64,000 nucleotides of DNA. Source: a virus. Positions 45,240 to 53,318 of this stretch are shown here, piece by piece. The first letter of the stretch is position 1. The number at the start of each line of letters is the position of its first letter. Where the stretch lies: IMG/VR virus record IMGVR_UViG_3300027754_000041, positions 107,523-171,522 of that record; one strand, written 5' to 3'. Position numbers and translations under genes: made by a program. A model generated the notes under the pieces. The model ran no database searches. It was given only the letters and a program-made list of their open reading frames with translations, and was not told where the DNA came from.

Positions 45240-46126
45240 TACCAACTCACCGTTCCTGTTCCTGCTGTAAATGTATAAACCCTATAACCAGCACGACTTA
45301 CAGTGCTTACGGAATATGTCAATCCAGCGTCAATAGAAACAGGTACGGGAAGTGAATCTGGATAAGCAACAATTACTACACCAGAACCACCACCACCACC
45401 AAGAACACCGCAATTATTCGTTATTCCTCCTGCACCACCGCCACCACCACCAGTGTTCGTGGATCCTGCGTTTGCGCTGCTGCATCCAGAGTTGGCATCA
45501 CCACCACCTCCGTTGCCCCCAGCGCCACCAACACCAGTACTATGTCCTCCACCACCACCACCGCCTGCACGAAATACGGCAGAACCAGTTATGGAGGAAG
45601 AAACTCCCGATCCACCATTTCCACCTGCACTACCATTGCCTCCCGCTCCGCTCGCTCCAGCACCACCACCTCCGCCAGCATTCATACCTGAAGCAGTACC
45701 ACCGCTATTCCCTTGTCCTGCTGTTCCACCCGCACCACCACCACCAGAACGCCCTCCTCCTCCGCCAGAACCTCCACCCCCTGCTGCACCATTATCTCCA
45801 CCACCATTACCACCACCAAATGCTGTGAATCCAAATGCAACAGAGGATAAACCTGCTGTTGGGGTAAATCCAGTAGTACCGCTAGCACCACCAGCACCAA
45901 CAGTAACAGTGTAAGCAGTTCCACTTGCAGTCGCAAAAGTTCCAGTAAGCATTCCACCAGCACCACCGCCTCCGCCACCAGCCCAAACACCACCACCACC
46001 GCCACCACCAACAACAAGGTAATCAACAGCAGGGGCAAAAGTAGTTGTACCCAAACCACCAAAACCATTATTCAACCAAGACCCAACTTGTCTACCAATA
46101 CGATTGCGAGCACGAGCATTAGACAT
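45239..46126 (-). CDS. Glycine-rich adhesin (group member 6)
   Basis: 295 residues. Head MSNARARNRIGRQVGSWLNN is more basic. The domain AVDYLVVGGGGGGG is followed by a centre of almost pure Gly/Ser/Ala with little aromatic content. The end is VVIVAYPDSLPVPVSIDAGL and GYRVYTFTAGTGTVSW. The high Gly content of the centre is the greatest of the group. ATG at 46126 overlaps the upstream stop. Confidence 0.7.
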   Translation of the reverse strand: MSNARARNRIGRQVGSWLNNGFGGLGTTTFAPAVDYLVVGGGGGGGVWAGGGGGGAGGMLTGTFATASGTAYTVTVGAGGASGTTGFTPTAGLSSVAFGFTAFGGGNGGGDNGAAGGGGSGGGGGRSGGGGAGGTAGQGNSGGTASGMNAGGGGGAGASGAGGNGSAGGNGGSGVSSSITGSAVFRAGGGGGGGHSTGVGGAGGNGGGGDANSGCSSANAGSTNTGGGGGGAGGITNNCGVLGGGGGSGVVIVAYPDSLPVPVSIDAGLTYSVSTVSRAGYRVYTFTAGTGTVSW

Positions 46127-46959
46127 TAGACAGTCACCGTTCCTGTTCCTGCAGTAAAAGAATAAATCTTATAACCACCAGTTACTGTTCTAGTATAACT
46201 AAGTCCAACGCTAATAGAAGTCAAATCAGCATAACTATCGGCATAACGAATAATCACAATGCCAGAGCCGCCTGACTGGCTACTTGCTCCGCCACCGCCA
46301 CCGGTGTTTCCACCTCCAGTACTACCACCGTTATGACCTTTGCCGCCATAGGCATAAGTTACTGATGCGCCAGAAGCAGAACTAGTTCTTCCAGAACCAC
46401 CAGAATAAGGGTCGCTGTTAGAACCAGTTGAACCCGCTCCCCCACCACCAGCACCAGCACCATCGGTGCCGTTTGCACCATTGTGACCTTGACCCGCCGT
46501 ACCAGAACCGCCAGGATACCCACCACTGTTCCCACCCCCACCCCCACCAGAACCACCAGAAGAACCAGCGTTAGGCGCTTGATTCAAACTTCCGCCTTGA
46601 CCACCTCCGGTTGAGGTAATTGAACCGAATACAGAGTTGGCACCATTGCTACCAGAACTGCTACCGCCAGTTCCTCCTGCACCAACAGTAACCGTATATG
46701 CAACCCCACCAGTAACACTGAGGGCTGATTCTAATGTTCCTGGAGTACCGCCACTCAATTCTCCAGTAATAGAACTACGATAACCACCACCACCACCACC
46801 AGAACCACGACCACCATCGGTGGAAATTCCACCACCTCCACCACCGGCAACAACAAGATACCCAATAGTTGGTGTAAAAAATGTTGTTGTTCCTAAACCT
46901 GTACCAACCCAAGCACCAACGCCTGTATTTGTTCTGAAACGAAGACCCAATGAAGACAT
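46126..46959 (-). CDS. Glycine-rich adhesin (group member 7)
   Basis: 277 residues, shortest of the run. The head MSSLGLRFRTNTGVGAWVGTG is followed by the TIGYLVVAGGGGGG block, Gly/Ser/Asn centre with VFGSITSTGGGQGGS, and end IVIIRYADSYADLTSISVGL and GYKIYSFTAGTGTVTV. It is the first adhesin gene after the short fibre protein 46969-47340 in the direction of transcription. Confidence 0.7.
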   Translation of the reverse strand: MSSLGLRFRTNTGVGAWVGTGLGTTTFFTPTIGYLVVAGGGGGGISTDGGRGSGGGGGGYRSSITGELSGGTPGTLESALSVTGGVAYTVTVGAGGTGGSSSGSNGANSVFGSITSTGGGQGGSLNQAPNAGSSGGSGGGGGGNSGGYPGGSGTAGQGHNGANGTDGAGAGGGGAGSTGSNSDPYSGGSGRTSSASGASVTYAYGGKGHNGGSTGGGNTGGGGGASSQSGGSGIVIIRYADSYADLTSISVGLSYTRTVTGGYKIYSFTAGTGTVTV

Positions 46960-46968
46960 TGGAGTAAA

Positions 46969-47340
46969 CTACGCTGCTATACGGTTGACATATCCAAAAA
47001 TCGAGATTTGATTAGCTGTACCAGCAAACGCTCTTATAATTTTGGCTGAAGCATTGCCTTGAACCAAAAGACCAGCAACTACAAGAACCAAACCGTTTTG
47101 TGCTGTCAAAGTTTGCTTAATCACATCTTTAGGTGCTGTTACACCACCATACTCAATTGTTAAAAGAATAGAAGCCGAATGGTTATTATATGCATACAAC
47201 CAAACCTCATCCAACGTAGTTGCAGTAGCAGACGCTGTATGGATTGTTGTACCTGCTGTAGCTGTAGCAGCTACCAAGATACCCAAACCGTCACCTGTCG
47301 TGCCTGCTGGTTGTAATGCTAATTTACTAAATGTTGCCAT
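46969..47340 (-). CDS. Short fibre/head-decoration-like protein (copy 2)
   Basis: 123 residues, highly similar over its whole length to the 39542-39913 product: the same MATFSKLALQPAGTTG start, DEVWLYAYNNHSASILLTIEYG for DEIWLYAVNTSASDVKLTIEWG, GLVLVVAGLLVQGNASAKIIRAF and a VNRIAA end. It lies between the long repeat fibre and the glycine-rich genes. Together with the fibre stub at 39926 it shows that a fibre-plus-small-protein pair was duplicated. Confidence 0.7.
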   Translation of the reverse strand: MATFSKLALQPAGTTGDGLGILVAATATAGTTIHTASATATTLDEVWLYAYNNHSASILLTIEYGGVTAPKDVIKQTLTAQNGLVLVVAGLLVQGNASAKIIRAFAGTANQISIFGYVNRIAA

Positions 47341-47355
47341 ATTTTTTCTCCTATG

Positions 47356-49182
47356 TTATCCGAATATTGAGCTAGCCAAAACTGATTGGTCTGAACTGAA
47401 ATCTACCGCAACTCCAGCAACTGCCGTGGTAACGAATGCCGTAGTAGCAACTGCTGTTGTATTATTGTTAGCACTTTGTGTTGTAGCAATTGTACCCGTT
47501 GGAAGAGTTGGAGTCCCCGTAAAAGTTGGGCTTGCAAGATTTGCTTTGAGGGCATCTGCCGCATCAACATAAGCCGTTGTAGCAACTGCTGTGGTGTTAT
47601 TAGCAGCAGTCTGTGTTGTGGCAATCGTTCCAGTAGGCAAGGTTGGAGTTCCCGTGAAGGTTGGACTTGCAAGATTTGCTTTGAGGTTGTCTGCTGTCGT
47701 AACAAATGCCGTTGTAGCAACTTTCGTTGTGCTATCAGCAGCACTTTGTGTGGTTGCGATTGTCCCTGTAGGGAGAGTTGGAGTCCCCGTAAAAGTTGGG
47801 CTTGCAAGATTTGCTTTTAGGGCATCTGCCGTATCAACATATGCCGTTGTAGCCACTGCCGTGGAGTTGTTGGCGGCAGTTTGGGTTGTAGCAATTGTCC
47901 CAGTTGGGAGGGTAGGCGTACCAGTAAATGTTGGTGAAGCCAATGCCGCAATTACAGTGGTGTTAACTGCTACTGTTGGCGTGGCGCCTTCACCTGAGTT
48001 ATTGGTGAGTGTTACACCAGTACCAGCAACCAATGATGTTACATAGGAACCAGTTGTGTCGGTACCAAGATCAATAGCATCATTTACCCACGCTGTGCCG
48101 TTCCACTTAAGGAATTGACCGCTGGCAACAGACGTAATTGTTACATCCGCAACATCGTCAAGTGACGTAATAGTTGCTCCACCAACTGCTGTGGTAACAA
48201 ATGCCGTTGTGGCTATTTGTGTCGTGTTAGTTCCACCAGCCGCAGTTGGTGCTAATGGTGTTCCGGTCAGCGATGGAGAGGCGAGTGGGGCGAAACCCGA
48301 AATTGATGCACCAGAAGGAATTGTTACCGTGCCAGTAAATGTTGGAGACGCCAATGGAGTTATTGTATTATAGGTTGATCCATCATTTGTGAATTCCCAT
48401 ACGTCACTACTTTCATTCCAGCGTAATTGAACCGCAGCAGAATCTCCACGCATAATTCGGACTCCAGCGTTTTCTGTTGGAGAACCAGTAGTAAAATTAC
48501 TGTTTAAGTCAATAAGATTATCAGCAAGACTGATTGTTTCGCTGTTAACAGTCGTAGTTGTTCCACTTATCGTTAAGTTTCCACCAACAACAAGGTTGCC
48601 ACTTACTTCTGCACTGTCGTTAATGTAAACTTTTCCTGTTCCATTTGCAGTTATAGATAGATCTGTATTTGTTGTTTTGCTACTAATTGTATCAGTATTT
48701 ATTGCGCCGCCAAATGTAACCGCATTACCATCAGCACTTGTGATGTTTGTTGCTGCTTGGATAACTAAAGGACCCTTAATATTAACAACACCAGTTCCTG
48801 TTGGATCTAGTTCAATGTTACCACTTCCGCTTGTTCTTAACCCTAGGTTATTATCAATCGTGGCACTAACAATAATTACTCCTGATTCATCTTGGAGAAC
48901 CTTCTGTCCGTTAACATATAGAGATCCTGGACCAACAAAGATATCTTTCCACACATTATCGACAGCACCTAGGGTATATGTATTGCTCGTAGCTGGGACA
49001 ATATTTCCTGAGGCAACAGAAGTAATGTTAAGTCTACCAGTTAAAGATATATTACCAACGACTGTACCGGCAGAGTTTTTGAATTCTGCCAACGGAGCAG
49101 TTGCTCCAGACGCTGCCTTGATTACAAAAGATTCATCGTATACGGTAATTTCAGGTGCGGTTTCAACTCTTAAGCGGGCCAT
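47356..49182 (-). CDS. Long repeat tail fibre
   Basis: 608 residues. Residues ~1-170 are a beta-rich shaft base with ...SGNIVPATSNTYTLGAVDNVWKDIF-type repeats. A middle SETISLADNLIDLNSNFTTGSPTENAG block is shared with the 61621-62889 fibre. The C-terminal part holds about five repeats of ~45 residues starting [20 protein letters not shown], typical of phage long fibre shafts. The end FSSDQSVLASSIFG reappears in the stub at 39926. A clear AGGAG ribosome site precedes the ATG at 49182. This is the first gene transcribed in this adhesin block, downstream of the glycosyltransferase gene. Confidence 0.8.
   Translation of the reverse strand: MARLRVETAPEITVYDESFVIKAASGATAPLAEFKNSAGTVVGNISLTGRLNITSVASGNIVPATSNTYTLGAVDNVWKDIFVGPGSLYVNGQKVLQDESGVIIVSATIDNNLGLRTSGSGNIELDPTGTGVVNIKGPLVIQAATNITSADGNAVTFGGAINTDTISSKTTNTDLSITANGTGKVYINDSAEVSGNLVVGGNLTISGTTTTVNSETISLADNLIDLNSNFTTGSPTENAGVRIMRGDSAAVQLRWNESSDVWEFTNDGSTYNTITPLASPTFTGTVTIPSGASISGFAPLASPSLTGTPLAPTAAGGTNTTQIATTAFVTTAVGGATITSLDDVADVTITSVASGQFLKWNGTAWVNDAIDLGTDTTGSYVTSLVAGTGVTLTNNSGEGATPTVAVNTTVIAALASPTFTGTPTLPTGTIATTQTAANNSTAVATTAYVDTADALKANLASPTFTGTPTLPTGTIATTQSAADSTTKVATTAFVTTADNLKANLASPTFTGTPTLPTGTIATTQTAANNTTAVATTAYVDAADALKANLASPTFTGTPTLPTGTIATTQSANNNTTAVATTAFVTTAVAGVAVDFSSDQSVLASSIFG
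47430..47945 (-). repeat. Tandem ~135-base repeats in the long fibre
   Basis: Several near-identical ~135-base units, each encoding about 45 residues of the [19 protein letters not shown] type. The DNA is close to identical between units, so the copy number could change by slippage or recombination. The 3' end of each unit carries a variable TAYVD/TAFVT stretch. Confidence 0.8.
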
Positions 49183-49241
49183 ATTACTCCTAATTCTAGA
49201 CTAAAAACAACTATGCTTATAGTAATGCATGAATTAAAAAG

Positions 49242-50048
49242 TTATTGTGTTATTCTCTTTAAATAATCTAACATTTTACCGGTATATTTAATGCGGCCAA
49301 AATGAGTTAAATTGATAGTTGGATCAACCCAAATCTTTCCACCCATCTTTTGCCAGTAGCGGCAGAAGCCATAATCTTCAGATAAGAATCTGCCATCGTC
49401 ATCTACATACGAGTTGAACAGAGCGTAAGCATTTTCTACTTCATTGCCGGACAAAGCGCCTGTATCATCTTTATATTTTAATTTTTTATACTTCTTAAAC
49501 ATCTTATCAAATACTTGGCGCTTAATAACCATGAAACCAGTTCCAGCTTCATAGCATTCAATTGCTCCGTTATCAATATTTAATTCTTTTTCGCCGGGCT
49601 TAGTTAAATGAACTACATATCTAGTAGAGAACTCCATTAGATCACTAGCTGGAAGATCCGCTTGTGCGGCTTCTTTTACTTTATCCCAATTAATTTCCTT
49701 AATTGGATATGATGCGGTCATCACATCTTTATCATGCCACAAAAGTTTTATAATAGCTTCTTTGTCGAATTGAAGATCAGCATCTATAAATACCATGTGG
49801 GTAAAATCTGGACTACCCATAAACTTGGCAGCAAGGTTGTTTCTTGCGCGATTGATCAAAGAATCAGATATTGTACAGACTGAGTACTTTAAACCTATTT
49901 CCTTGAAATAAAGACAAGCTTGCAAAAAGCTCATCATAAAAGGTTCTGTTACGTGTGAGTCGTAACATGGAAGGGCAAAGAAAACATTCCATTCTTGGAG
50001 TTTTTCTTTAGGAATTGTTATGTTGATTTGTTTTTCGTCTACAGGCAT
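49242..50048 (-). CDS. Glycosyltransferase (GT-A type)
   Basis: 268 residues. FFALPCYDSHVTEPFMMSFLQ, SLINRARNNLAAKF, and THMVFIDADLQFDKEAIIKLL give a GT-A fold with the metal/nucleotide-sugar DxD motif (IDADLQ). ...FLSEDYGFCRYWQKMGGKIWVDPTINLTHFG supplies the acceptor region. It is a paralogue of the plus-strand gene 50854-51525. It could glycosylate virion fibres or host surface sugars. An extended -10 lies only 6 bases before the ATG, so the messenger may start at or near the start codon (leaderless). Confidence 0.8.
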   Translation of the reverse strand: MPVDEKQINITIPKEKLQEWNVFFALPCYDSHVTEPFMMSFLQACLYFKEIGLKYSVCTISDSLINRARNNLAAKFMGSPDFTHMVFIDADLQFDKEAIIKLLWHDKDVMTASYPIKEINWDKVKEAAQADLPASDLMEFSTRYVVHLTKPGEKELNIDNGAIECYEAGTGFMVIKRQVFDKMFKKYKKLKYKDDTGALSGNEVENAYALFNSYVDDDGRFLSEDYGFCRYWQKMGGKIWVDPTINLTHFGRIKYTGKMLDYLKRITQ

Positions 50049-50054
50049 AGAAAT

Positions 50055-50063
50055 ATTATATCA
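50055..50063 (-). promoter_or_regulatory. Extended -10 promoter element for the minus-strand glycosyltransferase
   Basis: Minus strand TGATATAAT gives a TGn extended -10 (50063-50055). Initiation 6-7 bases downstream would be at or next to the ATG at 50048, so the transcript would be leaderless or nearly so. No ribosome site precedes this start. Confidence 0.45.
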
Positions 50064-50088
50064 CAAACAACGCCAATATTGCTACTTA

Positions 50089-50097
50089 TGCTATAAT
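50089..50097 (+). promoter_or_regulatory. Extended -10 promoter element for the plus-strand sugar genes
   Basis: Plus strand TGCTATAAT gives a perfect extended -10 (TGn-TATAAT) at 50089-50097, in a back-to-back arrangement with the minus-strand element 26 bases away. It would drive the three plus-strand genes. Confidence 0.5.
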
Positions 50098-50140
50098 AGT
50101 ATTATCTATAAAAAATGAACAAACAAAGGGCTAAAAAGGA

Positions 50141-50179
50141 ATGAAAAATTATGCATTTATGGCAGGATTGCCATATTAA
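50141..50179 (+). other. 12-residue leader ORF (possible remnant of a lost gene)
   Basis: After an AAAAAGGA site, ATG 50141 encodes a 12-residue peptide ending MAGLPY, with TAA overlapping the ATG of the glycosyltransferase (TAATG at 50177-50181). It resembles the start of sulfotransferase-type proteins, where AGLP precedes RSGST, so it may be a truncated 5' end of a replaced gene that now provides translational coupling. Short length makes this uncertain. Confidence 0.35.
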
Positions 50180-50844
50180 TGTCTATTCCCGTCTTGATTA
50201 TTCCTGTCCTTAACAGATTTGACCTTCTTGAGCAATGTATTCAGTCAATTGATTATCCGATAGACAATTTGCTGATTATTGACAACAGCAACTCCTACAT
50301 TTTGCCTGATGGACTATATGCGGGAAGCGTTCAGGTTTTAAACATGCCAGCCAATATGGGGGCTGCTGGTTCATGGAATCTGGGAATAAAGTGTTTTCCA
50401 CATTCACCGTACTGGGTTATTGGCTCAAACGATACACACTGGAATTCTGGCGCATTGTTGAAGATGGAAGAATCTAGTAGCGAAAATAGACTTGTCCTAT
50501 CCACAGAGGGATGGAACACATTTTCCGTTGGTTCTGAGGTTGTTAAAAGGGTTGGATTGTTTGATGAAAATTATCATCCCGCATACTACGAAGATGGCGA
50601 CTACGCGGAAAGAATGAAGAAGTTGGGGGTTCAGGATTGGTTGGTGGGTTCTGAAGTTGACGTTAATTGTCTTGGCGCCTCAACGACCCTCCACAGCAAC
50701 CAAAAGTTTGAGGAATTAAACAAAGTTACCAATGAATCAAACTATCAATACTTTTCAAGGAAAAATTCTTCCGATAATGAATTCTCTCTAGAATACCAAT
50801 ATCAGTTACAACGCAGAATAGACAACGAATGGCTTAAGGACTAG
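50179..50844 (+). CDS. Glycosyltransferase family 2-like protein
   Basis: 221 residues, PVLIIPVLNRFDLLEQCIQSI with LLIIDNSNS and MPANMGAAGSWNLGI, the N-terminal GT-A pattern of family 2. The usual DxD is not obvious, and the motif corresponding to it reads SND. ...FDENYHPAYYEDGDYAERMKKLG carries the ED-type acceptor motif. It would transfer a sugar from a nucleotide donor. It is on the plus strand, starts by coupling from the leader ORF, and is 9 bases from the next gene. Confidence 0.75.
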   Translation: MSIPVLIIPVLNRFDLLEQCIQSIDYPIDNLLIIDNSNSYILPDGLYAGSVQVLNMPANMGAAGSWNLGIKCFPHSPYWVIGSNDTHWNSGALLKMEESSSENRLVLSTEGWNTFSVGSEVVKRVGLFDENYHPAYYEDGDYAERMKKLGVQDWLVGSEVDVNCLGASTTLHSNQKFEELNKVTNESNYQYFSRKNSSDNEFSLEYQYQLQRRIDNEWLKD

Positions 50845-50853
50845 GATAAAACA

Positions 50854-51525
50854 ATGGACAAACCGCATTTCAACGTAGTATTTGCAACACCGGGAGCAGG
50901 AATGACACCGGGATATGTGCGCAGTCTGCTCAAAACAACATACTTCCTCACCCAACAAGGGTTGACATGGAACTTTATGACCGAGTACTCCTCGCTTGTC
51001 GCCCACGCACGAGAAAAAACGATTGGTGGAACTGGATATCAAGACCGCAGCAACAGACAGCCAGGAAAAGGTGAGTGGACATACGACAAAATTATGTGGA
51101 TTGACTCAGACATTGAATGGGAACCAGAAGACTGTTTCCGTTTACTTGAATCCGAAAAAACAATCATTTCTGGTTGCTACATGATGGAAACAGAAGAAGT
51201 AACCGTATATCCAGTTCCCCTAGGTAACCCACTACATAAGAATGACATACTTAAATTAAAAAAACCGTTCACCGTTCGTGGTGTCGGTTTCGGATTTCTT
51301 GCTGTTGGCGTCGGCGTTTTTGAAACCATGGAGCGTCCTTGGTTTTCCCAAGTTGAGGTTGAAGTTATGAATGAGGAAACTGGAGAGATGGAATACAAGT
51401 TTCCATTGATGGGTGAAGATTTGTCGTGGTGCGAAAAAGCGTACCGTATGGGTCACGAAATATGGGTTGACCCCCTTGTTCGTGTCACCCACCAAAAGAC
51501 AATGAAACTCGTCTGGCCGCAATGA
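50854..51525 (+). CDS. Glycosyltransferase (paralogue of 49242-50048)
   Basis: 223 residues: VFATPGAGMTPGYVRSL, KIMWIDSDIEWEPEDCFRLL (DxD in DSDIE), GVGFGFLAVGVGVFE, FPLMGEDLSWCEKAYRMGHEIWVDPLVRVTHQ. The pattern corresponds block by block to 49242-50048 (IDADLQ, GTGFMVIKRQVFD, FLSEDYGFCRYW, WVDPTINLTH). The two are on opposite strands and flank the divergent promoter region. The stop overlaps the next start (ATGA). Confidence 0.75.
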   Translation: MDKPHFNVVFATPGAGMTPGYVRSLLKTTYFLTQQGLTWNFMTEYSSLVAHAREKTIGGTGYQDRSNRQPGKGEWTYDKIMWIDSDIEWEPEDCFRLLESEKTIISGCYMMETEEVTVYPVPLGNPLHKNDILKLKKPFTVRGVGFGFLAVGVGVFETMERPWFSQVEVEVMNEETGEMEYKFPLMGEDLSWCEKAYRMGHEIWVDPLVRVTHQKTMKLVWPQ

Positions 51526-52436
51526 GTGAATACATGCCACCAATGGGGGGTAGTGACATCATGCTTAATGGGCTTTTGAGACATGTTGATGTTAACGCTT
51601 ACAATGTGAATATTATTAGTTCACGTTGCCAAGAAGACTTAATCAAAGACGGCAAGATAAACATTCTTTGGCAACATTTAAGTTACAACGAACCACTCAC
51701 CCAAGGCATGACAAACAAATTCTTTACAAGAGCAATTGATGCTTTTGTGTATGTGTCCCACTGGCAACATGAAAAGTTTAGGTATGTGTACCATATTCCA
51801 GTAAGTAATGCATTCGTAATCAAAAATGCTATTGAACCAATTGAATACATACCGCGTCAAAAGGGTGAGAAGATTCGCCTTATCTACACCTCTGCGCCAT
51901 TCCGTGGATTAAATGTTTTATTGGATGCTTTTGAGTTGCTTAATAGGGACGATATAGAACTGTATGTGTATTCGTCAACCATTGTGTACGGAACCAACTA
52001 CGACAATGTTCATAGCGAAATATATGAGCCGTTGTTTGAGCGTGCAAGAAACATGAAAAATGTTCACTACATGGGGTATGCAAAAAATACCGAGATTATT
52101 AAGGCTCTTCAGTCTTCCCATATTTTTGCTTATCCAACGATGTTTGAAGAAACATGCTGTTTGGCAATGATTGAGGCGGGCGCCGCTGGATGCAAAATGG
52201 TCTCACATAATCTTGGTGCGGTTTATGAAACTGGTTCGGAATTTGCCCGTCTTGTTCCTATACGCATAGAGGCAGATGAACTGGCATCGGAGTATGCGAA
52301 AGCGTTGAGTGAAGAAATAGATTCTTATTGGGAAAAGACTGATTTGCTGAAATGGCAATCAGATTTCTATAACAACTTTTATTCTTGGGACAAGCGAAAA
52401 GTAGAGTGGGAGACTCTGTTTTCTCGCCTTACCTAA
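51522..52436 (+). CDS. Glycosyltransferase family 4-like protein
   Basis: 304 residues: MPPMGGSDIMLNGLLRHVD, then INILWQHLSYN, FVYVSHWQHEKFRYVY, IRLIYTSAPFRGLNVLLDAF, VHYMGYAKNTEIIKALQSSHIFAYPTMFEETCCLAMIEAGAAGCKMVSHNLGAV. The EETCCLAMIEAGAAG segment matches the EX7E region of GT-B (family 4) enzymes. ATG 51522 overlaps the upstream TGA. Its end (WETLFSRLT) is repeated near 53232. The final bases overlap the 3' end of a minus-strand fibre stub. Confidence 0.8.
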   Translation: MSEYMPPMGGSDIMLNGLLRHVDVNAYNVNIISSRCQEDLIKDGKINILWQHLSYNEPLTQGMTNKFFTRAIDAFVYVSHWQHEKFRYVYHIPVSNAFVIKNAIEPIEYIPRQKGEKIRLIYTSAPFRGLNVLLDAFELLNRDDIELYVYSSTIVYGTNYDNVHSEIYEPLFERARNMKNVHYMGYAKNTEIIKALQSSHIFAYPTMFEETCCLAMIEAGAAGCKMVSHNLGAVYETGSEFARLVPIRIEADELASEYAKALSEEIDSYWEKTDLLKWQSDFYNNFYSWDKRKVEWETLFSRLT

Positions 52437-52491
52437 ATTTTACCCAGGCTTCGTACCCTGGTGGGGTTTCAACTTGGGGGGCTAGTATTTT
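52407..52491. repeat. Direct repeat copy A (~85 bases) flanking the methyltransferase
   Basis: This segment contains the last codons of the glycosyltransferase and a fibre C-terminus. It is repeated, with about ten differences, at 53233-53318 in the same orientation. It spans the end of one gene and the opposite-strand end of another, so the repeat is a copy of a gene junction. Confidence 0.75.
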
Positions 52492-52530
52492 ACCGAAGTT
52501 ACTTGGCGGCAGATATGCCGATTGTTGTCT
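52429..52530 (-). pseudogene. C-terminal stub of a beta-propeller fibre
   Basis: A frame ending TAA at 52431-52429 reads AYLPPSNFGKILAPQVETPP then GYEAWVKFR. The second half matches the end of the 53255-54346 protein (APQVETPTGYEAWVKIR). No ATG and no repeat units remain. It overlaps the glycosyltransferase 3' end by 8 bases, as the intact fibre does with the glycosyltransferase stub at copy B. Confidence 0.65.
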
Positions 52531-53187
52531 TTACTTGTAAACGCAGAGGATATAACTGTCGGAAACTACGTCTTCTTCTGTCGGCTCCATAGTTTCACGG
52601 TCCATGACTTTCCCGGGAACCAGAGACTGGAACACCTCGTATGTGTGTCCTCCTGCGGTCATGTACGCTTCGAGTTGGACAAGCGTTTGCTGCCAATCGT
52701 TCGCATGTGCGCCAGCGTCTTGAATGTCCTCAATGAGATACATTCCGCCAGTCTTAATCGCTGGGAAAAGCGCCTGAAATGTGGTGACGGTATTTGCATA
52801 GATGTGTGATGCGTCGTCAATGACTATATCAAACTCAACAGCGAAGGCTGCCTTTAGGGCATCAAATGATTCTGCAACTTCCTGGTCAACAACATGCGTG
52901 CTGATTTTGCCAGAATTAAATAATTGAGACTCTTTTTTGTCTGCACCGTAGATGTTCGCAGATGGGAATACCGAAGCCCAAGCGTTGAGGTCTGTGTGCT
53001 GAAGTTCATTTAAAAATAAACCAATTTCAAGAAAGTTGCTCACAGTCTTGCCGTCAAACAGGTGTGCGAATACCTTGTCGTATCCGTGCCCGGATGCCTT
53101 ATCTGAATACGAAGCATTCAGGGCGGTAGCGATTGTTGTTGAGAGTGCCTCGTCGAAGGCGTAGGTTCCGTGTAGTTTCATAGACAA
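52531..53187 (-). CDS. SAM-dependent methyltransferase (class I, O-methyltransferase-like)
   Basis: 218 residues: VSNFLEIGLFL supplies motif I, ANIYGADKKES the acidic loop, FDIVIDDASHIYANTV motif IV, and GGMYLIEDIQDAG motif V, as in macrocin/CmcI-type class I methyltransferases. It would methylate a sugar or small molecule, plausibly a glycan made by the neighbouring glycosyltransferases. It is inserted between two ~85-base direct repeats in the fibre region. It has no upstream neighbour on its strand, so it probably relies on read-through or its own promoter, which I could not identify. Higher GC than the tail genes. Confidence 0.8.
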   Translation of the reverse strand: MSMKLHGTYAFDEALSTTIATALNASYSDKASGHGYDKVFAHLFDGKTVSNFLEIGLFLNELQHTDLNAWASVFPSANIYGADKKESQLFNSGKISTHVVDQEVAESFDALKAAFAVEFDIVIDDASHIYANTVTTFQALFPAIKTGGMYLIEDIQDAGAHANDWQQTLVQLEAYMTAGGHTYEVFQSLVPGKVMDRETMEPTEEDVVSDSYILCVYK

Positions 53188-53232
53188 AATTGTAGCACGG
53201 AATGGTATCCGGAGTGTGAAATGTCCGGTAGG

Positions 53233-53318
53233 TGGGAAACTTTGTTTTCTCGCCTCACCTAATTTTCACCCAGGCTTCGTATCCTGTTGGGGTTTCAACT
53301 TGGGGGGCTTGTATTTGT
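53233..53318. repeat. Direct repeat copy B, with glycosyltransferase stub
   Basis: Copy of 52407-52491. On the plus strand the start reads WETLFSRLT followed by a stop near 53262, the last nine residues of the 51522-52436 protein, with no upstream gene. On the minus strand it is the real C-terminus of the propeller gene 53255-54346. The stub shows that the methyltransferase was added by duplication of this junction. Confidence 0.7.

Noticed and set aside
47476-48046. Plus-strand Val/Ala/Cys-rich ORFs opposite the long fibre repeats
   Set aside because: They repeat with the same ~135-base period as the sense repeats, which is expected from antisense of a tandem repeat.
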